Of a DNA stretch of 64,000 nt, positions 25,030 to 33,638 are shown piece after piece. How positions within the stretch are numbered: position 1 is the first letter of the stretch; every line of letters starts with the position of its first letter. A program made the translations under genes and the position numbers. A model generated the notes under the pieces. That model saw only the letters and a list, made by a program, of their open reading frames with translations, was not told the DNA's origin and did no database searches. Source of the DNA: Myxococcota bacterium (lineage in GTDB: Bacteria > Myxococcota_A > UBA9160 > UBA4427). The stretch covers positions 1 to 64,000 of the forward strand of contig JANQEL010000010.1 in NCBI GenBank assembly GCA_028278345.1, written 5' to 3'.

Positions 25030-27331
25030 TCGCGGGCGGCGTCGCGGCTGGCGTACAGGTTCCGCCTTCGAGGCGGATCTGCGCGGGGAGCTTGCTGTAG
25101 TTCGGACGCCCGCCATCGCGATCGTCCGTGGGGGCTCCCATCCCATTGTGGAATGGACCGGACTCCTTGCACCACCAGTCGGGCTGCGTCCACGACGCAT
25201 CGGCTTCGAGCTGGCGGTCGTAGGCGAGGGTGGTGGGCCAATTCGTCGAGGCCCATTTTTCGGGCCGCTTGTCGACGCCCGAGCCTTCGAGATAGTCGGG
25301 TTTGAAGGTGGTGGGGTTGGCGTCGAAGTCGTCGGCGTCGAGGGTCTCGCCCCAGACCACGTTGCGCAGCCAGGCCATCTTGTACATCAGGAACGGCACC
25401 TGGGGTCCGGTGAGCGAACAGTTCGGCGGGCCGCCACCGCTGCCGTCGTTGTCACATAGATCGAGGGGCTTGCCGTGTGTGCTCGGCCCGCCCTGATGGA
25501 TGATGCTCAGGAAGTTGCCCAGGAAGTTGAGCTGTTCGTTCGCAAAGCCCTTCTGCCCCGTGCGTTCGACGCAGATGCCCCCGCTCGGACACTGATCCCA
25601 GAGCCCCCCCGAACGCTCTGGGCGCTCGCGCCCGCGGTTGTAGAGCATCGTGTGATACGGCCCGATCCCGTGGCCCTGGGCCGCCTTCGCATAGGTCGCG
25701 TAACCCATGTCGCAATCGTTGCGCTCCCACAGCGACCCGCTGCCGGGACCGCCGTGGGTGAAGAGGCAGCGCGATTGGTTGTGGTTCGCGTCGGTGGTGA
25801 AGTAGTTGCCGAAGGCGACGGTCTCGTAGGCCCCCTGCTGTTGGATCATACCGACGCGGGCGTTCTTCATCGAGGAGTTCACGAGTTGCGCGCTCGATAC
25901 CGCGCCCGAGAAGTAGACGCCCCCGATGCCGTAGTTGTTGAGCTGGGTCGCCCAACCGCTCGGCACGCGATTCATGCCGCTGCCGTCGATCGGTTCGCCT
26001 GTCGACGCCTCGAAGAGTTGTACCGTCACGCGGTCGTCGCCGGCATTGCACTCGGCGCCGCCTCCCTCGCACGAACACGAGGCGATCCGGCCCGCGAGTT
26101 TCGGCTCGGGGAAGTCGTCGGGAAACCAGATGCCGGGCTCGAGATTGCCGCACCACGAGCGACACTCGCCGATGGCTCCGAAGGTGGCTTCGACGGGGCG
26201 CGTGTTCGAGAGCCGAGTCACCAGTGCGTTGCAGCGCATGCGCCAGAGCGGCCCCTCGAAATCGCTGCCGAAGACCAGGAAGCGACTGGTCGCGCTCTGT
26301 CCCCCGGACCCCGTATCGAGCCAGCTGTTCCCCCAGGCGCTGGCCTTCACCCCGGACATCCAGCATTCGAAACAACCCTGGGCCTCGACCATCGAGTTGA
26401 AGGCGTCGACGGCCATCGGGTGCAGGTGTTCGACGGTGATGTCTTCGATGCCGATGTGCATCGGGATGTTGTTGCTCTGGCGAAGCCCGCCGCCCCGGCG
26501 CTCCACCTGGGTGATGGTGTGGCCCGTGATGCGCCCCATGTAGTGCGAGGCGCCAGTCATGTCGAAGGGAAGCTCGCGGTCGAGCTTGATCTGGTTGTTG
26601 CCCGTCACGCCGGAACAGTCGGTGCCCTTGCGGGTGCCGTCGGCCCACTGGGCGCAGAGCACGAGGTGGCTCGCGCGATAGCCGTGGTGGGTGTTGGTCC
26701 AGCGGTCGGTCGAGAGGCGCACGATGTCGCCGGGGTAGACCTCGAGGATCGCCTGCTTGCTGCGAACCACGCGATCGCCCTTGTCGAAGCCGCCGTCCCA
26801 CGTCCAACTCGCGACGGTCTGGGTCTCGGCCGAACCGATCTGGAAGAGCACGTGCTTCCAGCCATCGCTCGGCGGGCTCGCGCGCATGTCGACGACGATC
26901 TTCGTCTTGCCATCCTTGTTGCCGCGAATGACCACTTCGTCGTGGCGATTCGAGATGTTGAAGAAGGCGCCCTTGCCGGAAGTGATGCGAAGCGAGCACG
27001 CGGGGGGAAAGCTGATGATCGTCTTCGGGCCGGCGAGGGTGATCGCATTGCGCAGCGCCACGGCACTGCAGGTGATCGGAACCGTCGCCCAGGAAGACGT
27101 GTCGACGGGGAGATAGGTGTCGAGCATCACGGGTCGCACGACCCGCCCGGTAATATCGCCCGGCTGCCCGGTTCCGAAATGGGAATCCGCGAACCTGACC
27201 GGCTGTTCGGGCGTGGCGCTCTGGGGATAGAAGCAGGCGACGACGAGAGCTGCGCTGATCAGGAGTGCAATGTGCGGTCGCTTCGAAGGCGCCTGATTCC
27301 CCGCGCGCGTCGTCGACCTCATCTCGCTCAT
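25019..27331 (-). CDS. Secreted right-handed beta-helix protein, paralogue 2 (long form)
   Basis: A 770-residue protein with an N-terminal signal-like segment (HIALLISAALVVACFYP) in which Cys could also make a lipoprotein, though the box is imperfect. The body has many Cys and short repeated strand segments as in parallel beta-helices (VVIRGNKDGKTKIVVDM, IGIEDITVEHL). Its C-terminus PDWWCKESGPFHN ... LPAQIRLEGGTCT closely matches paralogue 1 at 18514-20322, and both open the mature part with a P-x-DTS-x-W segment. ATG 27331 is supported by GGTGGAG 6 nt upstream. Possible extracellular polysaccharide-acting or polysaccharide-binding protein; no catalytic site is assigned. Confidence 0.72.
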   Translation of the reverse strand: MSEMRSTTRAGNQAPSKRPHIALLISAALVVACFYPQSATPEQPVRFADSHFGTGQPGDITGRVVRPVMLDTYLPVDTSSWATVPITCSAVALRNAITLAGPKTIISFPPACSLRITSGKGAFFNISNRHDEVVIRGNKDGKTKIVVDMRASPPSDGWKHVLFQIGSAETQTVASWTWDGGFDKGDRVVRSKQAILEVYPGDIVRLSTDRWTNTHHGYRASHLVLCAQWADGTRKGTDCSGVTGNNQIKLDRELPFDMTGASHYMGRITGHTITQVERRGGGLRQSNNIPMHIGIEDITVEHLHPMAVDAFNSMVEAQGCFECWMSGVKASAWGNSWLDTGSGGQSATSRFLVFGSDFEGPLWRMRCNALVTRLSNTRPVEATFGAIGECRSWCGNLEPGIWFPDDFPEPKLAGRIASCSCEGGGAECNAGDDRVTVQLFEASTGEPIDGSGMNRVPSGWATQLNNYGIGGVYFSGAVSSAQLVNSSMKNARVGMIQQQGAYETVAFGNYFTTDANHNQSRCLFTHGGPGSGSLWERNDCDMGYATYAKAAQGHGIGPYHTMLYNRGRERPERSGGLWDQCPSGGICVERTGQKGFANEQLNFLGNFLSIIHQGGPSTHGKPLDLCDNDGSGGGPPNCSLTGPQVPFLMYKMAWLRNVVWGETLDADDFDANPTTFKPDYLEGSGVDKRPEKWASTNWPTTLAYDRQLEADASWTQPDWWCKESGPFHNGMGAPTDDRDGGRPNYSKLPAQIRLEGGTCTPAATPPATNR

Positions 27332-27418
27332 CTTCGCTCCACCCCGCAAGACGTCGCAGCTCCGGTTCCCGAGTCTGACGTTTCGCGCGGCGCTTCGCTT
27401 CACCCGCCGAGCGAATGA

Positions 27419-28267
27419 CTATGCGTCGACGCTGCGCGACGTGTCGTCGCGGTTCCACTCCTTCTGCCGGCCCTGGCGCGCCTTCCACCAGTAGATCGCC
27501 ATGCAGACCACCTTCGCGTAGAGATAGACAGCGAGCCCGGGCCAGAGGTTCGGCTTCGCGAAAAGGCCATACAGCTCGCCGCGCTGGGTTGCGGCTTCGC
27601 TGCGGGTGGTTTCGGGGTGGATCTCCGCCATCTCGTAGAGGCCGACCCGGCGTCGCACGTTGATGTGGATGAGCGAGCGCAGGGTGCGGGGTGGCGTCAT
27701 GAGAAACCACGTGCCATCGACGGAAAGGCGCTCTTCGGGTTCGAAGAGGAGCCGCACGAAGCCGTCGTCCGCAATGATGTCGGGGAACTCGGTGAAGCGG
27801 CTTCCGCCTTCTTCGCTGATCGCGTAGACCCCCGAGCCCAGCATGCCTTCCTGCACGTAGGGCGTTCGCAACCAGATGTCGTAGTAGGCGCGCACGGGCC
27901 AACTCGCGGCTTCGAGGTCGACGCGGATGCGCGGGGCCGCGCCGTGGATCTTCCCGCCGCGCAGTGCCTCGGCGACTTTGCGGATCGAGTCGAGGGGCAT
28001 CACGATGTCGGCGTCGACGAAGAAACGCGGGTAGGAGGTCGCGGTCCGGTTGCCCAGGTTGAGTGCCGCGTTCTTCGAAGGGATCTCGCTCTCGAGGACC
28101 TTCACCGGTTCACCGAAACGTCGCGCGACCTCCGCGGTGTCGTCCGAACAGCCGTTGCACACGACGAGGATCTCGAGTTCGCCGGGCTCGGCCCCTTCGG
28201 TCATCGCTTCGAGGCAGCGGCCGATCACGTTGGCTTCGTTGTGGGCGGGAATCACGATCGAGATCAC
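27419..28267 (-). CDS. Family 2 glycosyltransferase
   Basis: A 282-residue GT-A enzyme. ISIVIPAHNEANVIGRCL and VVCNGCSDDTAEVAR form the UDP-sugar site, and FFVDADIVMPLDSI carries the DxD-type metal motif. A hydrophobic C-terminal segment (VYLYAKVVCMAIYWW) suggests membrane association. The start is GTG 28267, overlapping the PssE-like stop by 4 bp (GTGA), so it is third in a pssD-pssE-GT2 operon and probably acts next in the same glycan pathway. Acceptor unknown. Confidence 0.85.
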   Translation of the reverse strand: MISIVIPAHNEANVIGRCLEAMTEGAEPGELEILVVCNGCSDDTAEVARRFGEPVKVLESEIPSKNAALNLGNRTATSYPRFFVDADIVMPLDSIRKVAEALRGGKIHGAAPRIRVDLEAASWPVRAYYDIWLRTPYVQEGMLGSGVYAISEEGGSRFTEFPDIIADDGFVRLLFEPEERLSVDGTWFLMTPPRTLRSLIHINVRRRVGLYEMAEIHPETTRSEAATQRGELYGLFAKPNLWPGLAVYLYAKVVCMAIYWWKARQGRQKEWNRDDTSRSVDA

Positions 28268-28773
28268 GATCCACCCCCCGATGCCGGTGGCCAGCTCTCA
28301 CCCACGGTGAATTCGCGCACGCGCGCGAGCAGCGAATCCTGGGCGCGGGCGCCGATGCGCGCCGCGCCGCTGTGGCTCTCGAGCACTTCCATCTGGGCGG
28401 CGAACTCGGCTTCGTCGTAGGCGGCGAGCACGAGTCCTTCTTCGGCCAGACGCTTCGCCGTGGCGACCTGATGGTCGTTCCGCGTCTCATCGAGCCGGCC
28501 GAGGCGCGGAACCACGAGGATGGGCTTCCCCAGTTCGAGGGCGGTGATGATCGTCCCCATGCCCGCGTGGGCCACGATGCCGCTGGCTTCTTCCATCTTT
28601 CGACGGAAGGCCTGGGGATCGAGGAAGGGGAGCACCTCGAGGGTGCGGGGTTTCAGTTCGCTCGGCCCGATCTGGGCCGCGATGTCTTCGCGCTGATGCG
28701 CGGTCGCCCAATCGTCGACCCAGCCGATCAGGCGGTCGAAGGGCATCTGGGCTCCGACGGTGACGAAGATCAA
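28264..28773 (-). CDS. PssE/Alg13-like glycosyltransferase catalytic subunit
   Basis: A 169-residue GT28-like half-enzyme beginning IFVTVGAQMPFDRLI, the signature of PssE/Alg13 proteins. AHAGMGTIITALELGKPILVVPR is the UDP-sugar binding loop. Alg13-type subunits are soluble and need a membrane partner, which is the gene directly upstream. The TTG at 28773 was chosen as start because it gives the exact family N-terminus, overlaps the PssD-like stop (TTGA) and has GGGGAAGG upstream. The open frame continues further upstream but that region belongs to the PssD-like gene. Confidence 0.82.
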   Translation of the reverse strand: MIFVTVGAQMPFDRLIGWVDDWATAHQREDIAAQIGPSELKPRTLEVLPFLDPQAFRRKMEEASGIVAHAGMGTIITALELGKPILVVPRLGRLDETRNDHQVATAKRLAEEGLVLAAYDEAEFAAQMEVLESHSGAARIGARAQDSLLARVREFTVGESWPPASGGGS

Positions 28774-29297
28774 AACACCTTCCCCGCGCATTCGGGTCCG
28801 TCTTCCATGCCGCCACTCGTCGAGAGGTGTGGCCACTGGGTGAGCCACAGCCCGCTGTACCGTTTCACCATCATGCCCGACATCGACATCTGTTCGATGT
28901 TCGCGACGCTGTCGAGCCACACGGTCTTCGCTCCGAGGAACCGACCGAAGATGATCGCGAAGCATCCGGGGGCGGCGCCGGTGGAGACTACGGCGTGCGG
29001 TCTTTCCTTCAGTACGATCCATAGGATTCGCAGGGCGAGCTTGAGTGAGCCGATGCGATCCCAGCGCGTGGCGTCGTTCACGATGTAGATCTTTTCACCC
29101 GGGACGTCGCTCTTGTAGATGTCGTTGATCGTGACGTAGACGACGTCGTGCCCCTCGAATGCGGGAACGAGTCGCCGCAACTGCACCCAATGCCCGCCCC
29201 CGGACGCCACGGCAAGGATCTTGCGTCGCTTCTGCCGCACGTTGCCCGGTTGCGTGGCCGACTGCACTGCCTGGGGCTTGGGGGTCGATTCACTCAC
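28770..29297 (-). CDS. PssD/Alg14-like glycosyltransferase membrane subunit
   Basis: A protein of about 175 residues matching Alg14/PssD: ILAVASGGGHWVQLRRL at the N-terminal acceptor site, DVVYVTIND, RPHAVVSTGAAPGCFAIIFGRFLGAKTVWLDSVA (noted for the STGAAPGC loop) and a hydrophobic helix near LALRILWIVL. It recruits the PssE-like subunit to the membrane to transfer the second sugar of a lipid-linked repeat unit. The start is uncertain: GTG 29297 gives MSESTPKPQAV, and TTG 29342 is an in-frame alternative. Its stop overlaps the PssE-like start. Confidence 0.8.
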   Translation of the reverse strand: MSESTPKPQAVQSATQPGNVRQKRRKILAVASGGGHWVQLRRLVPAFEGHDVVYVTINDIYKSDVPGEKIYIVNDATRWDRIGSLKLALRILWIVLKERPHAVVSTGAAPGCFAIIFGRFLGAKTVWLDSVANIEQMSMSGMMVKRYSGLWLTQWPHLSTSGGMEDGPECAGKVF

Positions 29298-29550
29298 TGG
29301 GTCGAGGCTCCCGGAGGGTTCGCGAGTATATCGGACGGCCAAGCGCTTAATCGAAGCGCTATGCGGATCGCCGCGTGATGTCGTGACACCCGGCCCCGGC
29401 GCGCACGCGTTGCCGGTGCCTGTGCGATCAAGCCCACGTCGTTTCCTTCCGAATGAAGTGCTCGGCTTCGGGAATTGGGTTCCGGGCTAGGCTACGCGAA
29501 ACCGCGAGGCCGGCGGTGACGACTCACGCCTCGTGGAGATCGACGAGAGC

Positions 29551-30591
29551 ATGCAGCCCATGCGAGAAGGTCTGGCCGCGGAGGGGATGGCGACAGTGCA
29601 AGACGGACCCGCGGCAGAATCAGGGGCAGGCGCGAAGAGCGCGGCGCCCGTGCACTGGAGCTGGCATCTCCTGCTGCTGCTCGCCGCCGGTATGGTGGTG
29701 ACGTCGCTCATGCTCGATCCCGCCGCGGCGGAGACCGACCTCGTGCGTGGACAGCTCACGATCCTGCGCGGTGCACTCTTTGTCTTCGCCGCGGGCGCCG
29801 TCGGCGTGTGGTTCATGCGCGGCATGCTGAGCGAAGACCTGCTGGGCGCCTTCGCGCGCTGGCGGAGCGCGCCGAGCGACCTTCAGGCTCGCGACCTGAT
29901 CCACGAACCGGCATCGCCGCGCATCACGGGCCTGCTCTGGGCCGGTGCATTGGCCTGGTTCGCTGCGGTGTTCGGCGGCCTCGCGAGTGCATCCGAGTGG
30001 CTTCATCGGCTCACCTTCGAAAACGGTCCCCTCGAGACGCTGACCGTGATCGCCTACGTGGTGGCCGCGGTCTTCGCGCTACTCGGTTTTCGTCAGTCGA
30101 CGGGCGAGGGCCGAAAGCCCGGCTTGCGTCGCTGGGTGCTGCTGGTGGCTGCGGCCGGCGCCTTTCTGATCGCCGCCGAGGAGACCGACTGGGGCCAGGT
30201 CTACCTGCAGTACGAAACGCCCGAATCCTTCGAGGCGGCGAACATCCAGCAGGACCTCTCGCTCCACAATCTCGCTCCGCCGGGGATCGTGCCGGGGACG
30301 CGCTGGGCGAACTGGGTGCTGCGCGGCCTGGGTTTCGGACTCGGGGGCATCGTCCCGCTGCTCGTCTACACCGTGCCCCTGTTCCGGCGTTGGATGTGGG
30401 CGTGGCAGATCCCGATCCCACCGTTCGTCTGCCAGTGCCTGCTCTTCGTTTCGGCCTTCATTCCCGAAGCGGCCGATCTCTACCACCGCAACAACGTGGG
30501 CTCGGAAATTCGCGAAGTGACGATCGCGGTCGCGGTCGTGTTGTGGATGTGGACCGCGCATCGCACCGGCGACGAAAGGGCGGAGGCCTAG
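29551..30591 (+). CDS. Polytopic membrane protein of unknown function
   Basis: A protein of about 346 residues with roughly seven to eight hydrophobic helices (first at about 40-57). A short cytoplasmic or periplasmic segment between helices reads LIAAEETDWGQVYLQYETPE, and another FENGPLETLTVIAYVVAAV. The acidic EETDWGQ motif recurs in uncharacterised membrane proteins near polysaccharide loci and could be catalytic. The start is uncertain: ATG 29551, ATG 29560 or GTG 29533. Its stop codon lies inside the inverted repeat at 30588-30694, so the C-terminus may be altered. It is divergent from pssD. Confidence 0.6.
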   Translation: MQPMREGLAAEGMATVQDGPAAESGAGAKSAAPVHWSWHLLLLLAAGMVVTSLMLDPAAAETDLVRGQLTILRGALFVFAAGAVGVWFMRGMLSEDLLGAFARWRSAPSDLQARDLIHEPASPRITGLLWAGALAWFAAVFGGLASASEWLHRLTFENGPLETLTVIAYVVAAVFALLGFRQSTGEGRKPGLRRWVLLVAAAGAFLIAAEETDWGQVYLQYETPESFEAANIQQDLSLHNLAPPGIVPGTRWANWVLRGLGFGLGGIVPLLVYTVPLFRRWMWAWQIPIPPFVCQCLLFVSAFIPEAADLYHRNNVGSEIREVTIAVAVVLWMWTAHRTGDERAEA

Positions 30592-30694
30592 CCCGCATTT
30601 CCCACCACGCCTCCGCGCGCGAACGCCGATTTCCGCTGCCACGGCACGAATCTGCACCGCCTCGCTACGAGGCCTGGTGGGAAATGCGGGCTAG
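30588..30694. repeat. 107-bp imperfect inverted repeat containing both convergent stop codons
   Basis: Arms 30588-30613 and 30669-30694 are 26 bp each and complementary at 25 positions. They enclose a 55-nt centre with a 4-bp stem and loop, TGCC-AC-GGCA, at 30637-30646, almost exactly central. The left arm includes the TAG of the membrane-protein gene, and the right arm includes the TAG of the methyltransferase gene on the other strand. It can be read as a large bidirectional terminator or as a small inserted element that supplied both stops. No target-site duplication is obvious. Confidence 0.75.
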
Positions 30695-31353
30695 AAGCCC
30701 CCGTACGCCGTGAACGACTTCGCGAGGCCGAGCACCCGTTCCTTGTAGATCGAAGCGCCCGGGAACATCGGAGCGAATTCGCGCAGGGGCAGAAGTTCGA
30801 CGCCCTTGGCCAGCTGTATCGCGCGCTCGTGGGTCGCCGCCTTGCCTCCCCAATCGAGGGCGAAGTTCTTGAGCAGCCAGGTCTTGGCGCCGAGCGGCAG
30901 GAACTGGAAGAACGGGAACATGTAGTGGGGCTCGATCGGGAAGTAGCGGTTGGGCGTCTGCACGAAGTAGCGCTTGCCCACCCGCTGGATCTCGCTCGCC
31001 ATGGCGCGCTGCTGCTCGAGTCCGCCCACGTGTTCGATCACCGAGTTGCTGAACACGACGTCGAACTGTCCGTCCTTGAACTCGGGCATGTCGCAGGCGT
31101 TGCCCGACATCGTGGTGATGTTGGCGTGACGCGAAGCCGGCGCTTCGAGGTTCACGACGGTGATCGAAGCGAGTTCGGGGGCCGTGAAGTTCTCGCGCTC
31201 CCAGAAATCCTGGGTGCCGCCGACGTCGAGGATCTGGATCGGTTTGGGCAGCGGCTCGATCAGCTCGCGAAAGAAGGCGAACCGCCGCCCGCGCATCACC
31301 TTGGCAAGGGAGCGCGGGCTCTCGGGGTCGCGCAAGTCGTGGAGCAAGCCCAT
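30691..31353 (-). CDS. Class I SAM-dependent methyltransferase
   Basis: A 220-residue Rossmann-fold methyltransferase. Motif I is IQILDVGGTQDFWE, motif II is ITVVNLEAP, motif IV is FDVVFSNSVIEHVGG. It starts 5 nt after the iorB-like stop, so it may be co-transcribed with the molybdenum oxidoreductase, although the product resembles methyltransferases found in glycan and natural-product loci. Its stop lies in the inverted repeat shared with the gene at 29551-30591. Substrate unknown; sugar or small-molecule O-methylation is possible. Confidence 0.82.
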   Translation of the reverse strand: MGLLHDLRDPESPRSLAKVMRGRRFAFFRELIEPLPKPIQILDVGGTQDFWERENFTAPELASITVVNLEAPASRHANITTMSGNACDMPEFKDGQFDVVFSNSVIEHVGGLEQQRAMASEIQRVGKRYFVQTPNRYFPIEPHYMFPFFQFLPLGAKTWLLKNFALDWGGKAATHERAIQLAKGVELLPLREFAPMFPGASIYKERVLGLAKSFTAYGGF

Positions 31354-31358
31354 CGGGT

Positions 31359-33638
31359 TCAGACCTTCGAGGAATCGCCGGAGGCTCTGGCCTCCGCGTT
31401 CGTTCCATCGGCAGAAGCATCGGCGCGCTGTTGCACAAACGCCGCGTTCACCGGCAGCTTGCGGATGCGCCTGCCCGTTGCGGCAAAGATCGCGTTGGTG
31501 AGTGCCGGGGCAATGGGCGGGGTTCCGGGTTCGCCGACGCCACCCGGAGCACGGCTGCTCTCGACGAGCGAAACCTCGATACGCGGCGTCTCGCGCAGGC
31601 GCAGCAGGGGGTAGTCGTGGAAGTTGCTCTGCGCGACGCGCCCTTCGCGCAGGGTGATCTCGCCCTGTAGTGCGGCAGTGAGGCCGAAGAGGATGCTCCC
31701 CTCCATCTGGGCCACCACGGTGTCGGGGTTCACCACCTGGCCGCAGTCGACCGCGCACCAGACGTCGATCACTCGGGGTGCGCCGCTTTGCTGTGCTTCG
31801 ACTTCGACGATCTGACACACGGTCGTTTCGAAGAGATGGAAGATCGCGACGCCGAGCCCGCGACCCTCCGGGCGTGCGCGTTTCCAGTCGGCCATCTCGG
31901 CTGCGCGATCGAGTACGGCTGCATCGCGCGCCGGCAGGATCGCGCGGCGATACGCGACGGGGTCCTGCCCTGCGGCATGGGCGCACTCGTCGATGAAGCT
32001 CTCGATGAAGAACGCACTCTGCGAACCCGAAACCGAGCGCCACCAGCCGAGGCGCAGTTCGCAATCGACCAGGGAGTACTCGAGGCGCTGATTCGCGATG
32101 TCGTACTTGAAGGGCGGCACTTCACCGGCCACCAACCACTCCACGCCTTCGCGAAACAGGTTCGGGAACTTCTCTTCGATGGCATCGGGCCAGGCTTCGC
32201 CGATCAAAGGCGCTTCGAGCTTCTTCTGCGCCCAACCGACGCTCTGGCGTACCCACGCGGGAATCTCGCGCGGCCCGTGCCACGGTCCCGCCACGTGATC
32301 GCGCACGGCGATCGGCAGCCCGCGCTCATCGAGGCGTGCCGAGAGGTGTGCAGCACACCCGGGGCGATAGAAGTCGTGCTGCGTATCGTCTTCACGGGTC
32401 CAGATCACCTTCACGGGTCGGCCCACTGCGCGCGAAGCCAGGGCGGCCTGTACCGCATCGTCGAACTCGTTGCGCCGGCCGAAGGCACCGCCCATGAAGG
32501 TCGTGTGAACGACCACCTGCTCTTGCGAGAAGCCGAGGGCTCGTGCCACCCACTTGCGCGTGCGCGAGGGCGCCTGCGTCGGGGCCCATAGGGTGCAGAC
32601 GCCATCCTTCACTTCCGCCGTGCAGTTCTGGGGCTCCATCGCGGCGTGGGCGAGGAAGGGCACTTCGTAGCGGGCTTCGACGTCGAGGGGTTCGCCGTGT
32701 TCGAGGTCGTCGCCCTGGGTGTGGGCCAGCACGCCGGGGGAATCGAGAGCCTCGACGAGGGCTTCGGAGTAGCTCTCCGTGTCGAAGGAGAGATCGCCCG
32801 AAAAGCGCGCTGCGAGGGCTTCTGCGCCCTTTCGCGCCTGCCACCAGTGATCGGCGACGACGAGCATGCCGTCCGGGACGTCGACCACTTCGTGCACGCC
32901 GGTGACGCGCCTGGCCGCTTCGCGGTTGGCGGCTTCGAGTGCGCCGCCGGGGTAGGGACACAGCACCGGTGCGGCGTAGAGCATGCCGGGGACGTCGATG
33001 TCGATGCCGAAGAGGGCCTCACCCGTGACCTTTGCAGGGATGTCGGCGCGCGGAGCGGCGGTGCCGATCAGCTTGAACTCGCTCGCGGGTTTGAGTTCGA
33101 CGTTTTCGGGAACCGGGAGTTCGACTGCGCGAAGGACGAGATCGCTGTAGGGCAGGGAGGTGCCGGTACCGCGATGGTGGATTGCGCTGTTGCGTGCTTC
33201 GCAATCCTCGAGCCGGGCACTCCATTGCTCCGCTGCCGCGCTTCGCAGCATTTCTCGGGCGGCTGCGCCGGCTTCACGCAGCGGCTGCCAGTTGTTGCGA
33301 ACGCTCGAGCTCACTCCGGTTCCGATCGGGTGTTGCTGATCGGTGAGCGGCTTGGGCTCGATCCGCACGTCCTCCCACGCGACTTCGAGTTCTTCGGCGA
33401 CGAGCATCGCCATCGCGGTGTGGACGCCTTGGCCCATCTCCGATTTCTCTACGAAGACACACACGGAGCCCGACGGCTCGATGGCGATCCAGGGTCCGAG
33501 GTCCGTCGCATCGATGACCTTTGCGCGAGCGCGACCGGGGGCGAGCCATCCGAGCACCAGCCCACCCGCGGTCCCCGCAGTGCCGACGAGGAACGATCGC
33601 CGCGAGAGGTTCACGACACGTCCGCTTCCCACGCTCAC
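31359..33638 (-). CDS. iorB: Molybdopterin-dependent oxidoreductase large subunit (isoquinoline 1-oxidoreductase beta type)
   Basis: A 759-residue periplasmic enzyme with a Tat signal (SRRSFLVGTAG, hydrophobic GGLVLGWLAPG). IorB-type domains follow: FVEKSEMGQGVHTAMAMLV, the CO-dehydrogenase-like region ARYEVPFLAHAAMEPQNCTA, MGGAFGRRNE (cofactor binding) and GVGEPGTPPIAPALTNAI with the conserved glutamate near the C-terminus. Such enzymes hydroxylate N-heterocycles or oxidise aldehydes in partnership with the [2Fe-2S] subunit upstream. GTG 33638 has GGGGAGGA at good spacing and overlaps iorA by 4 bp (GTGA). It is divergent from the NRPS gene. Confidence 0.88.
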   Translation of the reverse strand: MSVGSGRVVNLSRRSFLVGTAGTAGGLVLGWLAPGRARAKVIDATDLGPWIAIEPSGSVCVFVEKSEMGQGVHTAMAMLVAEELEVAWEDVRIEPKPLTDQQHPIGTGVSSSVRNNWQPLREAGAAAREMLRSAAAEQWSARLEDCEARNSAIHHRGTGTSLPYSDLVLRAVELPVPENVELKPASEFKLIGTAAPRADIPAKVTGEALFGIDIDVPGMLYAAPVLCPYPGGALEAANREAARRVTGVHEVVDVPDGMLVVADHWWQARKGAEALAARFSGDLSFDTESYSEALVEALDSPGVLAHTQGDDLEHGEPLDVEARYEVPFLAHAAMEPQNCTAEVKDGVCTLWAPTQAPSRTRKWVARALGFSQEQVVVHTTFMGGAFGRRNEFDDAVQAALASRAVGRPVKVIWTREDDTQHDFYRPGCAAHLSARLDERGLPIAVRDHVAGPWHGPREIPAWVRQSVGWAQKKLEAPLIGEAWPDAIEEKFPNLFREGVEWLVAGEVPPFKYDIANQRLEYSLVDCELRLGWWRSVSGSQSAFFIESFIDECAHAAGQDPVAYRRAILPARDAAVLDRAAEMADWKRARPEGRGLGVAIFHLFETTVCQIVEVEAQQSGAPRVIDVWCAVDCGQVVNPDTVVAQMEGSILFGLTAALQGEITLREGRVAQSNFHDYPLLRLRETPRIEVSLVESSRAPGGVGEPGTPPIAPALTNAIFAATGRRIRKLPVNAAFVQQRADASADGTNAEARASGDSSKV

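Noticed and set aside
25475-27418. A 647-codon plus-strand frame over the long beta-helix gene
   Set aside because: The minus frame has signal, Cys pairs and a paralogue; the plus frame has none.
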